Of a DNA stretch of 64,000 nucleotides, positions 26,176 through 35,682 are shown one piece after another. Both the position numbers and the translations under genes were made by a program. Location: contig NZ_LR593886.1 in assembly GCF_901538265.1 (NCBI RefSeq), positions 7,709,738 through 7,773,737 on the forward strand. Direction: 5' to 3'. This stretch comes from Gemmata massiliana (lineage in GTDB: Bacteria; Planctomycetota; Planctomycetia; Gemmatales; Gemmataceae). Numbering within the stretch: position 1 is the first letter of the stretch; each line of letters begins with the position of its first letter. The notes below the pieces were generated by a model. The model searched no databases. It was given only the letters and a program-made list of their open reading frames with translations, and was not told where the DNA came from.

Positions 26176-28248
26176 TCACTGCAATTTGCCGTTCGCGCCC
26201 CACGGATCAATTTGCTTGAGCTTCTTGGCTTCGAGCACTTTGTAACAGTCTTCGAGATCGAATGAACGTAACACGCCCGGCACGAACAACGACAGCGGCC
26301 ACGAGTACGTTTCCGACTGCGCCACATCTGCGAAGTTCGTGAGCGCGTTCTTCAGGGTGACGTGCGTCACTCGATCCGAGAGCACGGCCGCGAAGGTCGC
26401 GGGGAGTGCGCCCCATCCTTTGGCGACGAGGTGAACGTCCTTGTGGCCGACGTCGCCGAGCCAGTCGAGCACGCGGAGCACGTCGAACGTTTTTTGCCCG
26501 ATGTACGGCTTGTCGAGCATGAGGCCGTGAATCGCGTAGAAGTAGTCGTTGCCGTAGGCCGCGAGGAACTGGTCGGTTCCACCACACGTATTGGGGCGCG
26601 ATTCGCCCACGCCCCGCACGTCACACGCATAAAATGCGGCCTTCGGCTCGGCTTTGACCAACTCGGTGAGGAACGCATCGTCGCGCAATTCGGCGTCGGC
26701 AGAATGGTGCGAGACGTAGAGAATCGCAGCGCCTTCGTCCTTCGTCGGGCGCGACAGGTGGGCTTGGTCGCTCAATCGGTACACCACCGCGACCGCGGAC
26801 TTTTCGGTTTCGATGACGTATGTCGTGGCGTGCGGCTTGGGGTATTTCCTTCCTCCGGCGGGCCGAAGGATGCGGAAATCCGGTACGCCCTCGCGCTTCG
26901 GCAAACCCAGTGCGGTCTCGATGTGGACCTTCAGCGGGTTCCCAACGAGCGGCATTCGCTTCGCCGCGAAGTGCTTCGCTTTCTCGGCAGTGAACGAAAA
27001 CACGGTGCGCGATTTCAGCTCGCTCACTTGCCCCTTCGGAGCACAGAGCAAGTCCTCTTCTTTCTCGATGGTCAGTTTCGGCTCGGTCTTTTCGTTTGAG
27101 ATGCCCGTTACGTGATTGAACCAGCGGTACATGGCCTCGCGGTTCTCGACAGTGTAGCCGTGCCCGGTCGGGCCGACGTGCAGCTTCACGTTCTCTTCCG
27201 CGCCGAGTATCGCGTAGATGTTCTTCAGGCGCCGGTGCGCCTCCTCCGCGCCGCGGACGTCGAAGTAGTCCTTCTCTTTCGCGAGGACGATGACCGGCTT
27301 GGGGGCCAGCGCCGCGAGGACGTCCGCGTGGTCGAGACCGAGTGCGAGCGCGCGGGGCGGGCACTGTTCCGTGTCGGCCGGGAGCTCGTTCTCCAGATTG
27401 CGCCGGAACGTGGTGATGAAGCACCCGGGCGCGGCCATCGTCCAGCGCGCGTCGAGACCGCACAGCCACGTCGTCATCGTGCCGCCGCCAGAGTTCCCGG
27501 TGATACCGACGTGCTTCGGGTCCACTTCCGGGCGCGACAAAAGGTAATCGAGCGCGCGGACACCGTCCCACGCGCGCCAGTTCCCGAAGAACTCCCCTAC
27601 GAGGAACTGCTGATTCCCCGCGAGCAAGTGCTCTTCAACCCCGATCCCGGGGCGGTTCGCCTTTGCGATGTGGGCGTACTGGAGACGCTCGCCCTGACCG
27701 ATCGGGTCGAAGACGAGCACCACGTAGCCCATTCGTGCGAGGCCCTGGCAGAACGACTGGTACGCGGGTTCGGCCTTGCCGTTGTGCGAGTGCCCGCACG
27801 ACCCGACGACACCCGGCCGGGGACCGTTCGCCCCCTTGGGGAGGTACAGGTTCGCGGTGACGAAGAACCCGGGGCGGCTCTCAAAGATTACCTTCTCGAT
27901 GGTGTAGGTGTCGCGTTTGAGGGTGCCGGTGACCCGCGCGTTGAGCGGCGCTTTCTCGGGGAACGGCCCGAAACACTTCGCGATCTTCTCGCGCACCCCG
28001 CGGACGTATGCCTCGGCATCCGCTTTGGTCTTCAACTTCGCGCGGGCCTCGGTTCCGATCCGTTCGGCGGCGCGAACCCGTTCGACGAAGAAATCCTGAA
28101 CGGTTCGTGGGAACCGGTTGAGTGGTTCAATTGCGGGCGATTTCTCGTCCGCACCCGTGTCCCACTCTCCGGAGGCCAGCGAGAGAGACGAGGTACCAAC
28201 CGCGCAGAACAAATGTCGGCGGGTCAATGACAAGAAGGGAAACGACAC
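26176..28248 (-). CDS. Large exported alpha/beta hydrolase (acetyl-xylan-esterase-like)
   Basis: 690 residues. The start is set at GTG 28248 because CGGAGG lies 6 bases upstream and the N-terminus then becomes SLTRRHLFCAVGTSSLSLA, a Tat-like signal. The first half is an esterase fold: nucleophile elbow GITGNSGGGTMTTW, acid region VIVLAKEKDYFDVRGAEE, and catalytic His in HVGPTGHGYTVENRE. The second half (about 400-690) is a further hydrolase-like domain with VHLVAKGWGALPATFA. Planctomycete members are predicted to deacetylate polysaccharides. Convergent with the SecD-like gene. Confidence 0.8.
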   Translation of the reverse strand: MSFPFLSLTRRHLFCAVGTSSLSLASGEWDTGADEKSPAIEPLNRFPRTVQDFFVERVRAAERIGTEARAKLKTKADAEAYVRGVREKIAKCFGPFPEKAPLNARVTGTLKRDTYTIEKVIFESRPGFFVTANLYLPKGANGPRPGVVGSCGHSHNGKAEPAYQSFCQGLARMGYVVLVFDPIGQGERLQYAHIAKANRPGIGVEEHLLAGNQQFLVGEFFGNWRAWDGVRALDYLLSRPEVDPKHVGITGNSGGGTMTTWLCGLDARWTMAAPGCFITTFRRNLENELPADTEQCPPRALALGLDHADVLAALAPKPVIVLAKEKDYFDVRGAEEAHRRLKNIYAILGAEENVKLHVGPTGHGYTVENREAMYRWFNHVTGISNEKTEPKLTIEKEEDLLCAPKGQVSELKSRTVFSFTAEKAKHFAAKRMPLVGNPLKVHIETALGLPKREGVPDFRILRPAGGRKYPKPHATTYVIETEKSAVAVVYRLSDQAHLSRPTKDEGAAILYVSHHSADAELRDDAFLTELVKAEPKAAFYACDVRGVGESRPNTCGGTDQFLAAYGNDYFYAIHGLMLDKPYIGQKTFDVLRVLDWLGDVGHKDVHLVAKGWGALPATFAAVLSDRVTHVTLKNALTNFADVAQSETYSWPLSLFVPGVLRSFDLEDCYKVLEAKKLKQIDPWGANGKLQ

Positions 28249-28393
28249 GTGTGGCCTCCGCGCTTTTGTCGCGAATCTAGCCGAGCGGATGCCGCTTCGC
28301 AATCACTCGTTTCCTCCCGGTACTGGGTGACCATCCTCATCTGAGCAGCTTTACCTTCACGGTCTCCCTGCAGTTGCCCCTTCCCCGCAGCTC

Positions 28394-29011
28394 CTATCGC
28401 TTACCCAACAACATGACCGCCACGGTCAACATCACCAAGCACACGACGAGCCGGATCAAGAACCTTTGCAGCGCGACAGGCGAGATGCGCACGCCGCTCG
28501 TTCGCACCCATCCCCGGAGCCAAGCCCAGTTTTGCCCGGGCGGTGACGATCCCGGTTCTGTGGTCGTGGGCACCCAGATGCTCCCATTTCGCAGCAGCCG
28601 CCTACCGATGATCCAAAACAGGGACAGCGCCGCGACTCCCAATAGTCTCAAGTGAGAACGGACGAGTCTGTACCCCTTTTCCTGGTCGTCCATCACTTCC
28701 CAATCGTCCGATGGCCGGTAACTGGCAACTAAGAGCCACAGATCAAGGCTCGCCATTCCGACCAGGGCCAACGCGATCACCGCGGGCCACATCGCGTTAC
28801 GACTCACGGCCAGTAAGAGGAGGCCGGCGACCAACGGTAGCAACGGAAACACGAAGCAGCAGCCCAGCACGTCCTCGCCGCTGAACGCACTTCCGCCCGC
28901 GATCGCCCAAAGTTGCCCGCTCAAGTGCAAGCCCTTCCCGCGATGTCCGGTCGTTAGCCGCTCCCAGCATGACCGATCCGGCGGCCGGTGCAAGCGAGAA
29001 CGTCTGCTCAA
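28394..29011 (-). CDS. Predicted multi-span membrane protein
   Basis: Up to 205 residues. Four hydrophobic stretches are visible: CCFVFPLLPLVAGLLLLAV, AVIALALVGMASLDLWLLVA, LLGVAALSLFWIIG and LIRLVVCLVMLTVAVMLL. Between them is a polar loop YRPSDDWEVMDDQEKGY. The first 40 residues are basic and of uncertain reality, so the true start may be further in. No family recognised. Confidence 0.5.
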   Translation of the reverse strand: MSRRSRLHRPPDRSCWERLTTGHRGKGLHLSGQLWAIAGGSAFSGEDVLGCCFVFPLLPLVAGLLLLAVSRNAMWPAVIALALVGMASLDLWLLVASYRPSDDWEVMDDQEKGYRLVRSHLRLLGVAALSLFWIIGRRLLRNGSIWVPTTTEPGSSPPGQNWAWLRGWVRTSGVRISPVALQRFLIRLVVCLVMLTVAVMLLGKR

Positions 29012-29133
29012 CGACGAGAACCGTCACAAGGGCCACGTGTTACGATCAAAATATACTTGCAGTATTCACGAGAAGGGGCTCAGCGCATGGGCGATCGCGG
29101 AAGTGGCGCCTCAAAGGGCCGTAACGACCTCAA

Positions 29134-29161
29134 TTCAGGTGAGCAACGCTACTCACCTGAA
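29134..29161. terminator. Hairpin downstream of the PEP-CTERM-like gene
   Basis: TTCAGGTGAG (29134-29143) and CTCACCTGAA (29152-29161) form a perfect 10-base stem with an 8-base loop, 24 bases beyond the stop of the minus-strand gene at 29185. Confidence 0.7.
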
Positions 29162-29184
29162 CCCGAGCGGGGCCGAAACGTAGT

Positions 29185-29850
29185 TCAACTAAACAGCGCG
29201 CGGCGCCGCAGGAGTAGGCCGGCGAACGGGAGTGCCGAACCCAGTAGCACGAGCGGGGCGGGGGCGGGAGCCGCGAATACCGATTCGGCGCTCACCGACC
29301 CGCCCTTGAACCCGCCCTCCAGGTGTACGTGCCACACCTGGTAATAGTCCGTGGCCCCCGGCCGGCGGGTGAAGTGTGTGGTGGGAGTGGTCCCACCCAA
29401 CGCGATCAGGGACAGATCGCTCTCGGTCACACCGCTCCCGCCAGCGAACGCGACCTCCGCATGCACGGTCCCAGTCGCGCCCGGTCCGAGGCGCCCGAGC
29501 CGGACGGTCCGCGCGGTGAACAGGGCGTCGGTGCCGGTCGGGTCATCGAACGGGCTTGTAGGGGACAGCCGCAGGAGCAGAGAGATGTCGATCGCGCGCC
29601 CCACAGGCACCGCGGGCAGGTCCAGTGTGGCGCTCAGGTGCAGCGCGCCGTGGTCCAGTCGGTACCCGTTGACCGTGCCGACGGTGAGCCCGCCCGCCAG
29701 GTCAATGAACCCGAACCCGGCGTCGGACCGGTCGGTACCGGTGAAGGCCCCCTCGGTCACGCCGAGGACGGCAACGAACCCGGCCGAAGCCGGTACGGGG
29801 GCCAGGGGCGCGGCGACCACGGCCAAAGCAGCGAGAGCGGGGAATCGCAC
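29185..29850 (-). CDS. Secreted protein with PEP-CTERM-like C-terminus
   Basis: 221 residues. Signal peptide about 1-23 (LAALAVVAAPLAPVPASA). The body is beta-rich (GFGFIDLAGGLTVGTVNGY, LHLSATLDLPAVPVG). The C-terminus APAPAPLVLLGSALPFAGLL followed by RRRA is a Pro-containing motif, a membrane helix and Arg cluster, as in PEP-CTERM sorting signals, although the exact P-E-P is replaced. Probably sorted by an exosortase to the cell surface. Confidence 0.7.
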   Translation of the reverse strand: MRFPALAALAVVAAPLAPVPASAGFVAVLGVTEGAFTGTDRSDAGFGFIDLAGGLTVGTVNGYRLDHGALHLSATLDLPAVPVGRAIDISLLLRLSPTSPFDDPTGTDALFTARTVRLGRLGPGATGTVHAEVAFAGGSGVTESDLSLIALGGTTPTTHFTRRPGATDYYQVWHVHLEGGFKGGSVSAESVFAAPAPAPLVLLGSALPFAGLLLRRRALFS

Positions 29851-30244
29851 GGCAGCGGCTCCGAAGTGGGCGGTGCATTTGACAAGATACGGGGAATATG
29901 CACAAGCCGTATTCGGAATTCAACACCCGATCTGGTGTTGAATTTTCTGACACCCACTCCCCAGCGCAATGAAGGCCACTGAGTCACGTCTCGCAGCAAT
30001 TGCTGCACTTACCGCGCACACTAGTGGCGGGATGATTGGTAGCCCATCACACAACCGCGGCCCCTCCCTCTCCTCGGCCGCGGCCTTTACTTTGGCGAGA
30101 CTCGTAGTTACGGGTTCGGAACGAGGGGCCGTGCCAGGCCATTTCTTTTCCTTTCCGATTGCTAGGATTTGGCGCACCCACAAACGACACGAACCCCGGG
30201 AATTTCCCGAGGTTCGTTGAGGTTCACGGGCTTTCAGAGCTCAG
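29851..30244. other. Intergenic stretch with one hairpin, no gene seen
   Basis: It holds a stem AATTCAACACC (29917-29927) / GGTGTTGAATT (29934-29944) upstream of the PEP-CTERM-like gene and nothing I can call as coding. Confidence 0.5.
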
Positions 30245-30297
30245 AGGCGTCGCCCGGATTTGAACCGGGATGACGGGTTTGCAAACCGCAACCCCAT
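30245..30297 (-). pseudogene. tRNA-like remnant (T-arm, 3' acceptor strand, GCA-type anticodon arm)
   Basis: Read on the minus strand, CCCGGTTCAAATCCGGG is a perfect T-arm followed by CGACGCC, a plausible 3' acceptor strand, and preceded by GGTTTGCAAACCCG, resembling an anticodon arm with GCA (Cys). No matching GGCGTCG 5' strand or D-arm is found upstream, so only the 3' half survives. Such half-tRNAs are typically left at integration sites. Confidence 0.4.
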
Positions 30298-31505
30298 CGT
30301 CGCAACCACTTGAACTCCAAGGGTTTCCGCAACGAGCGCCAAAAACGATGGCATTCTGCTTGGCGTACTTATCCGCAAAGTCTCTCGACTTGGTGTTCCT
30401 CGTTGAACGCTGGGACACTTTACCCGACGCGATCCGAGTCGGAATAAGTGCGATGGCGCGGGCCGCTCGGTCTGGTAGCCCGACACAGCGGTGAGTACGA
30501 AGGTCGCGGGTCAACAAAAGCAGGACGCACTCTAGTGTGCAAATGCTCCCTAAGCGTCCGAGAACCACACCGACGAGCCAATGAGCCAACTGAAGGTGCC
30601 CTCAACCGGTTACCGCTGGCCGAATTTGCGCGGGAGCCGCCCTCCCAACTGGGGCCGGAACCGTCGAGGAATTCGGGACTGATATCAGTCCCGGGCGGGC
30701 CGTCGCGGCCGCGAGAGTTGATCGAAACGTCGTTCAAGCAGATCCCCAATACCCGCAGGGCCACGTGATGTTTTCCCTCAGAGTCGAACGCCGCATCTGC
30801 CAGCGCCGGTCCCGAGTATGGCGAGAGCAGGGTTGGCACGAATCGCGGTGAATCGTTAGCCGAACGGGTGGTGCCGGTCACCGGGGGAAGAGGTGGAAGT
30901 GTACCGAGCGCAATGGCCAAGTCTGGGCTAGGCGCGCAATCTCGAGACCAGCGGTCCGGTTCGGTGGCATCGACATGCGACGATCGATTTCGCATGGATC
31001 AGGCCGTCGCCGAGCGCCAACATCGCAAGCCAATGGAAAGTGGGAACGCTTCTTTTAAGAACGGCTTCCGACATAACAGGCGGCCGAATAGTGAGGCACT
31101 TTTTCAGACCCAGATCGCCCCGCACTTCGGTGAAACCTGCGAGAAGCGCAACTGCGCTCTAATAGCCGGTGGTGAAAAGGTTTTGAGCGCTAGGGCGCGA
31201 ACAGCTACCGCCGCGCGAACTACTTGCGACTCCAGATCACCGAACACAGAAGCAATGACTCTTAAGCCAGCACACGCCGCAACTTGCGCATCGGGACTGG
31301 AGCATTCGTGTAGCACTGGAGACCAACACCTCCCTGCGGGATTAAACTAATCGATCATAAATTTAAGATTTTTTTTTAATTGCGAACATCACCGAGTCAG
31401 TTTCCATGCAACACATCATATAATTATCAATAATTAATAAACTACGAGATACAGATCTCTCACTCTGAATTATATTACGAGTTACGCAGTTGTTGAGGAT
31501 TTGGC
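30298..31505. other. Decayed sequence, no intact gene; AT-rich patch 31345-31490
   Basis: No convincing coding frame. On the minus strand around 30780-30850 the words YSGPALADAAFDSEGKHH resemble the DDE core of IS4/IS5-type transposases, suggesting a transposase relic. From about 31345 the base composition drops sharply to AT-rich, unlike the rest of the window, and then meets the IS701-like gene. Confidence 0.4.
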
Positions 31506-31541
31506 TTGCGCGGGACGGTTTTGTCACGTAGTGGTGTTGGT

Positions 31542-32283
31542 ATGAATCCCGCGCGTGCCACGATCGAAGGGTACATCCAATTTCGGATCGGCTCGCCGCG
31601 CGTGGTGTCGGCCACCGAAGCGGCCCGGGTGCAGCCGGTACGTCCGGGCGCCCCGGCTCACGATGCGTTCACGCGCCTGCTCCATCGCCTCGAACCGGAT
31701 GCCGATGCTCCCTGGCACGAGACGCGCCCCCTCATCGACCCCACGACGGGGGTTCTGGTGATCGACGACTCGACCCTCGACAAGCCCCGTGCCCGGCACA
31801 TGCCCGTGGTCGGGTACCATTGGTCCGGCAACCACCACGCCGTGGTTCGGGGCATCAACTCGAACACCGCCGTTTGGTCCGACGGGGACCGGCTGTACCC
31901 GTGCGATTACCGCCTGTACCACAACACAAACTCGGGGACCAGAAGACCAAGAACGACCACTTCGCGGACCTGCGGACCGCGGCCCACGGGCGCGGGTTGT
32001 GCCCCAAGGCAGTGCTCTTCGACGGGTGGTACGCGAGCGTTGAGAACCTCAAGCGGGTACGCAACTTCGGGTGGACGTTCGTGACCCGGTTGAAATCCAA
32101 CCGCAAGGTGCGGATCGATCACGGGGAGCCGAACGCGCTGAGCGAGCAGACGATCGCGTCGTCGGGTACGGTGGTGTGGGTCCCGGGGTTCGGTGAGGTC
32201 CGGGTGTTTCGGGTGGTCGCCCCAAACGGCGACACGACACACTGGGGCACCAACGACCTGGGCATGAACGAGCGTCCACACGC
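31542..32283 (+). pseudogene. IS701-like transposase, frameshifted and truncated
   Basis: The first frame (from ATG 31542) reads VLVIDDSTLDKPRARHMPVV, GYHWSGNHHAVVRGINSN and DGDRLYPCDYRLYHN, the DDE core of IS701/IS4-type transposases. Near 31930 the homologous reading jumps to another frame (HKLGDQKTKNDHFADLRTAA, VLFDGWYASVENLKRVR, WTFVTRLKSNRKVRID). It stops at about 32283, where IS630-type sequence begins. Not functional. Confidence 0.75.
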
Positions 32284-32669
32284 CCCCGAACCGGGGACAC
32301 GTTCACCGTCCTGGTCCGGCGGGTGAACACCGACCGGATGGGCGAGGCCCTCCGGGCATTCGCGCCCCCGCCGACCCGGACGGGCAGAAGGTGCTGGTGG
32401 TCGTGGTGGACAACGCCGGGTGGCACGTGGCCCGGCGGTTGAACGTACCCCCGAACGTTGTCCTCCACTTCCTCCCACCGTGTACCCCGGAGCTCCAACC
32501 CGTGGAACCGTTCTGGCCGATCGTCCGCGAGGCCGTCGCGAACCGCTCGATCGGACGCATCAACCGCCTCCGGGCAATCCTCCGGGCGCGGCTCGAATAC
32601 CGCACCCGGAACCCGAGCGTGGTCCAACCACGGATCGGGTTCCGATGGGTGAGATCGATCGAACAGTAA
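32284..32669 (+). pseudogene. IS630-type transposase 3' fragment
   Basis: From about 32285 the sequence reads FTVLVRRVNTDRMGEALRAF; after a frameshift near 32365 it continues VLVVVVDNAGWHVARRLNVP, LHFLPPCTPELQPVEPFWPI. The D-N-A-x-W-H and P-x-L-x-P-x-E-x-x-W words are the second and third catalytic positions of IS630/DDE_3 transposases. The N-terminal half is missing. Confidence 0.75.
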
Positions 32670-32678
32670 CGATTCCAT

Positions 32679-33206
32679 GTGGTCTGGTATGACGCGGGGC
32701 GCGTGTTGCGCCTGGCGGACTTGGAATCCGAGAAACCGAACCGGCGCCGGGTGAGCGTGCTGTGCATCGACGCGGCGCCGAACGCCACACTCGCGAGCGA
32801 ACTGGCTGAGCGAGGGGGCGGGGTGGCGCGTTTCCTGACGAGCAACCCGGACGAAGACGCTGTGACGACCGCACTCGACGAAGTGCTCGCGGACTGGTCC
32901 GCTCCTGTGCTCACGGGCCTCACGCTCGAAGTGAATCGCGTGCGCGCGGAGGCTACCGGGCGCACAGTCGCGCTCGTGGTGCCCGGACCCGCGAGCGCAG
33001 TCGATATTGGCGACCTCCCCGCTGGGCCCGCCAGGGCTCTTGAAAGATTCACGTTGGTGAAATGGGGAAGTTGCTATTCCGTTGGTCTCGCCGTCTCCCT
33101 GTCGGAGCGGCCGGCTCCCGGAGTTGGTTTGATGTCCGGTGCTGGCCGGCTGGGTGCGCTCGCTACGGTACCTGATCCGCGAGTTTCTGATTCATGGTCC
33201 GGCTGA
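32679..33206 (+). pseudogene. Fragment of a VWA-type protein
   Basis: Reads VSVLCIDAAPNATLASELAE, GGGVARFLTSNPDEDAVTTA, LDEVLADWSAPVLTGLTLEV: the segment that follows the VWA domain in planctomycete inter-alpha-trypsin-like (VIT/VWA) proteins. Both ends are cut: transposase DNA abuts the 5' side, and the homologous frame gives way to low-quality sequence after about 33030, before the IS630 element at 33208. Likely a chromosomal gene destroyed by insertions. Confidence 0.5.
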
Positions 33207-33207
33207 A

Positions 33208-34307
33208 GGTGTCTGCTCTTTGGGCGTGGGGTAGCAGTCAGCGATGAGGGATCGGATCCGCGAGCGGACGGTCGGTGAGTAGGAGATGCTGTTGCGGATC
33301 GAGTGCTTCAGGTCGGCGATCGTGTCGAACAGTCGGTTGTGGGTGGCGCCGGCGGAGCAACGTCCAGAACCGCTCGATCACGTTGAGTTGCGGACTGTAA
33401 CTGGGCAAGCGCTTGAGTTCCAGGTGCGGGCGCGCGCGCAACGCCGCCTGAACGCCTTCGCCGGCGTGCCACGGGGCGTTGTCGATGATCAGCACCACGC
33501 GCGGGTGCTTTTGGGCCGGGTAGCGAACGGCGATCTGGCGCAGGCGCTCGGCGAAGGCCCGTTGCAACCGGCGACGGTCTTGGTGTGGAGTTGGGAGGTG
33601 ACGACGTTGACCGAAGCAAAGACGTGGAGCATGTCCTTGCAATCCCAGGTGCCGACGATCGGGCGGTGCCCTTGACCCCGAGCGTGCGACACAGGGTCGG
33701 GACCATCGGGAATCGCGCCTCGTCTTGCGAGAGCACGACTAACGTGCCGGCCTGTGCCCCTTTGTTAAGGCCGCCAGTTCGTCGCGCGCGCCGGCTCGCT
33801 TGACGGGATCCCCACGACGGAACCGGTAGGTGGGTCGGTACGGGCGGATCCCGTGCTTGTGGCAGAACACCTGCATGGCCGACTTCTGCACCCGGATGCC
33901 GCGCTTGGAAAAGAGGTACTCGGCCAGTTCGGGGTAGGTCCAGTTGGCCCGATCCAGGCCGCACGCGGCCGGCCCGTCGATGACCCACGGGCGCAGGGCC
34001 GGTGCCAGATCCTCGGTCAACGTCGGCCCGGGTCCGGGGCCGTGCGCGGTTGCAGCCCTTCGAGTCCGCGTTCGAGGTAAGCGTTGAACGGTACGCGGCG
34101 TAATGCCCAAATCGCGCGATGTCTTGGTGCGGTCGGTTCCGGTGCGCCAACCGGATGATCTGGACCCGGTCATGGAGCTTGCGCTCGGTGGCGTTGTGGA
34201 ACGCGTGCTCCAGAAACGACGGATCGCTCGGAAAGTTGGATGCGAATCATGGGTACTGGTCACTGCTAACGGAGAGCGAACTCTGCACCGTTAGAGACCA
34301 GACACCC
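33208..34307 (-). mobile_element. Degenerate IS630-family element
   Basis: The transposase is read on the minus strand in three frames: an N-terminal HTH part (IARDLGITPRTVQRLPRTR-like; NWTYPELAEYLFSKRGIRVQ), a central GTLVVLSQDEARFPMVPTLC (first catalytic Asp) and a C-terminal VVLIIDNAPWHAGEGVQAAL with LPSYSPQLNVIERFW. At least two frameshifts inactivate it. The ends GGTGTCTGCTCT (33208) and, inverted, GGTGTCTGGTCT (ending 34307) are likely terminal repeats. Confidence 0.7.
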
Positions 34308-34329
34308 ACCAACGGATTCTGAATAAGGA

Positions 34330-35400
34330 CCGTCCTATCCCATCGCGCCCATCCTCGCTCTCCTGGTCGTCGGCACACTCCTGGGGTAACGCCATCGCCC
34401 AAATCGCGGACGATTACGGCGGCGACTTGCCCTTACTCCCGGGGCTCCCCCGGCGACAAGTGCCCACCGCACCCGCGCGCTCCGAACTGCCCCCGCGGAT
34501 CGGCGTTTGGGCGCAGGAAGCGGTCCTGCGCGAGTGGATCGCCATACGACTGTCACCCGAGGATCCGCTGGTCGTCAACGTGGACGGCACGTGTGCTCGC
34601 GGCAGTGCGTCCGCGCAACGGCCCGGCGTTTACCTCCCGGCGGCCTGCGCTCCTCGTGTCTCGGCCATTCTGACCCAACTGCGCGTTGATGCCAAGACCA
34701 ATGAACACAAGGCCGCGTTGGAACTGCTCAACGTCTTACCCCCACGCCGGGGCGGGTACATCACCACCGGCGACGCCATGTTCACACAAACCGAGGTGTG
34801 CCGAGCGATTCGTGATCGCAACGATGACTACGGGCGGGTTCTCCTTGACCACCGGCACGCCCTGGCCGTGGACATCGACGCGGGGCTCACATTCGCAGCT
34901 CAAGCGGCAACTTTTTCCCCCGAGGGCGCGTTCCCTAAAAGAGCCCACGTCCGGTCCGCGGTTCGGACGGACGGTTGAGAAAGGGCACGGGCGGGTGGAA
35001 CACCGGGCGCTGGAGAGCACCATGATCCTGACGGTGCATCAGAAGTGGCCGGGTCTGAGGCGGGTGTTCCGTGTGCGTTGGTGGGGGATTCGCAAGGGCA
35101 ATGCCTTATCAGGACGCGGTCCACGGGATCACGAGTTTGTCCCCGGAGAAGGCCAATGCAGAGCGGCTGCTGGAGTCGGTACGTGAGCACTAGGACATCG
35201 AGAACCGCCTGCACTACGTGCGAGATGTGACGTTGGGTGAGGAAGCGTGCCAGGTTCGCTGCGGCTCAGCGCCGCAGGTATTCGCAGCGCTCGCAACGTG
35301 GGAATCCATCTGCTCGTACAGGTCGAAGCCGACAACCACGCGCGGGCCATACGGAGGTTGGCCGCCCGATCCCACGAAGCGACCAAACTCCTCACTTCGC
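34330..35400 (+). pseudogene. ISAs1-family transposase relic
   Basis: The best frame (34427-34978) contains LVVNVDGTCARGSASAQRPG, VSAILTQLRVDAKTNEHKAA and GGYITTGDAMFTQTEVCRAI, the ISAs1 catalytic region. Other frames continue with STMILTVHQKWPGLRRVFRV, GITSLSPEKANAERLLESV and, after a stop, DIENRLHYVRDVTLGEEACQ. Several frameshifts and a nonsense codon show it is dead. It is distinct from the intact ISAs1 element at 57548. Confidence 0.75.
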
Positions 35401-35503
35401 CAGTGTGAAACTTTCAATGCCCTTGCACAGGGGCCAGGAAAAGTGTTTCTTCGTATCTTGTCGTGTGTGTGGGCGCGGTCTATATCTGAATTTAGATGCA
35501 TAA

Positions 35504-35575
35504 TCCCCGATAGCTCAACGGTAGAGCGAGCGGCTGTTAACCGCTAGGTTCTTGGTTCGAATCCAAGTCGGGGAG
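35504..35575 (+). tRNA. tRNA-Asn (GTT)
   Basis: The cloverleaf folds fully: acceptor TCCCCGA/TCGGGGA, D-arm with AGCTCAACGGTAGAGC, anticodon arm GCGGCTGTTAACCGC with anticodon GTT, T-arm CTTGGTTCGAATCCAAG, discriminator G at 35575, no encoded CCA. An integrase gene follows 107 bases downstream in the same direction, so its 3' end is the probable attachment site of the island. Confidence 0.95.
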
Positions 35576-35682
35576 CTAAAGTAAGTCCTTATCGGCCAAG
35601 CATTTAGAGCTTACCTCCGGGTGGTCCGGAGCGCGGTCCGAAAGCCTGCAACTGCGGTAGTGTACCGCAACAGGGTTTTCGC

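Noticed and set aside
27112..28230. 372-codon plus-strand frame opposite the hydrolase
   Set aside because: Antisense shadow; the minus-strand frame has a Tat-like signal, a serine nucleophile elbow and an SD-preceded start.
30868..31350. 160-codon plus-strand frame in the decayed region
   Set aside because: No motif, Arg/Ala/Ser/Thr-rich with odd composition and no ribosome site; overlaps an apparent transposase relic on the other strand.
31345..31490. AT-rich patch as a replication origin
   Set aside because: No iterons or DnaA-box cluster could be recognised; it borders an insertion-sequence relic and is more likely imported DNA.
35551..35575. A second attachment-site copy of the tRNA-Asn 3' end inside the window
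   Set aside because: Reading through to 64 kb I found no good second copy of GTTCGAATCCAAGTCGGGGA, so the right border of the island is not set.
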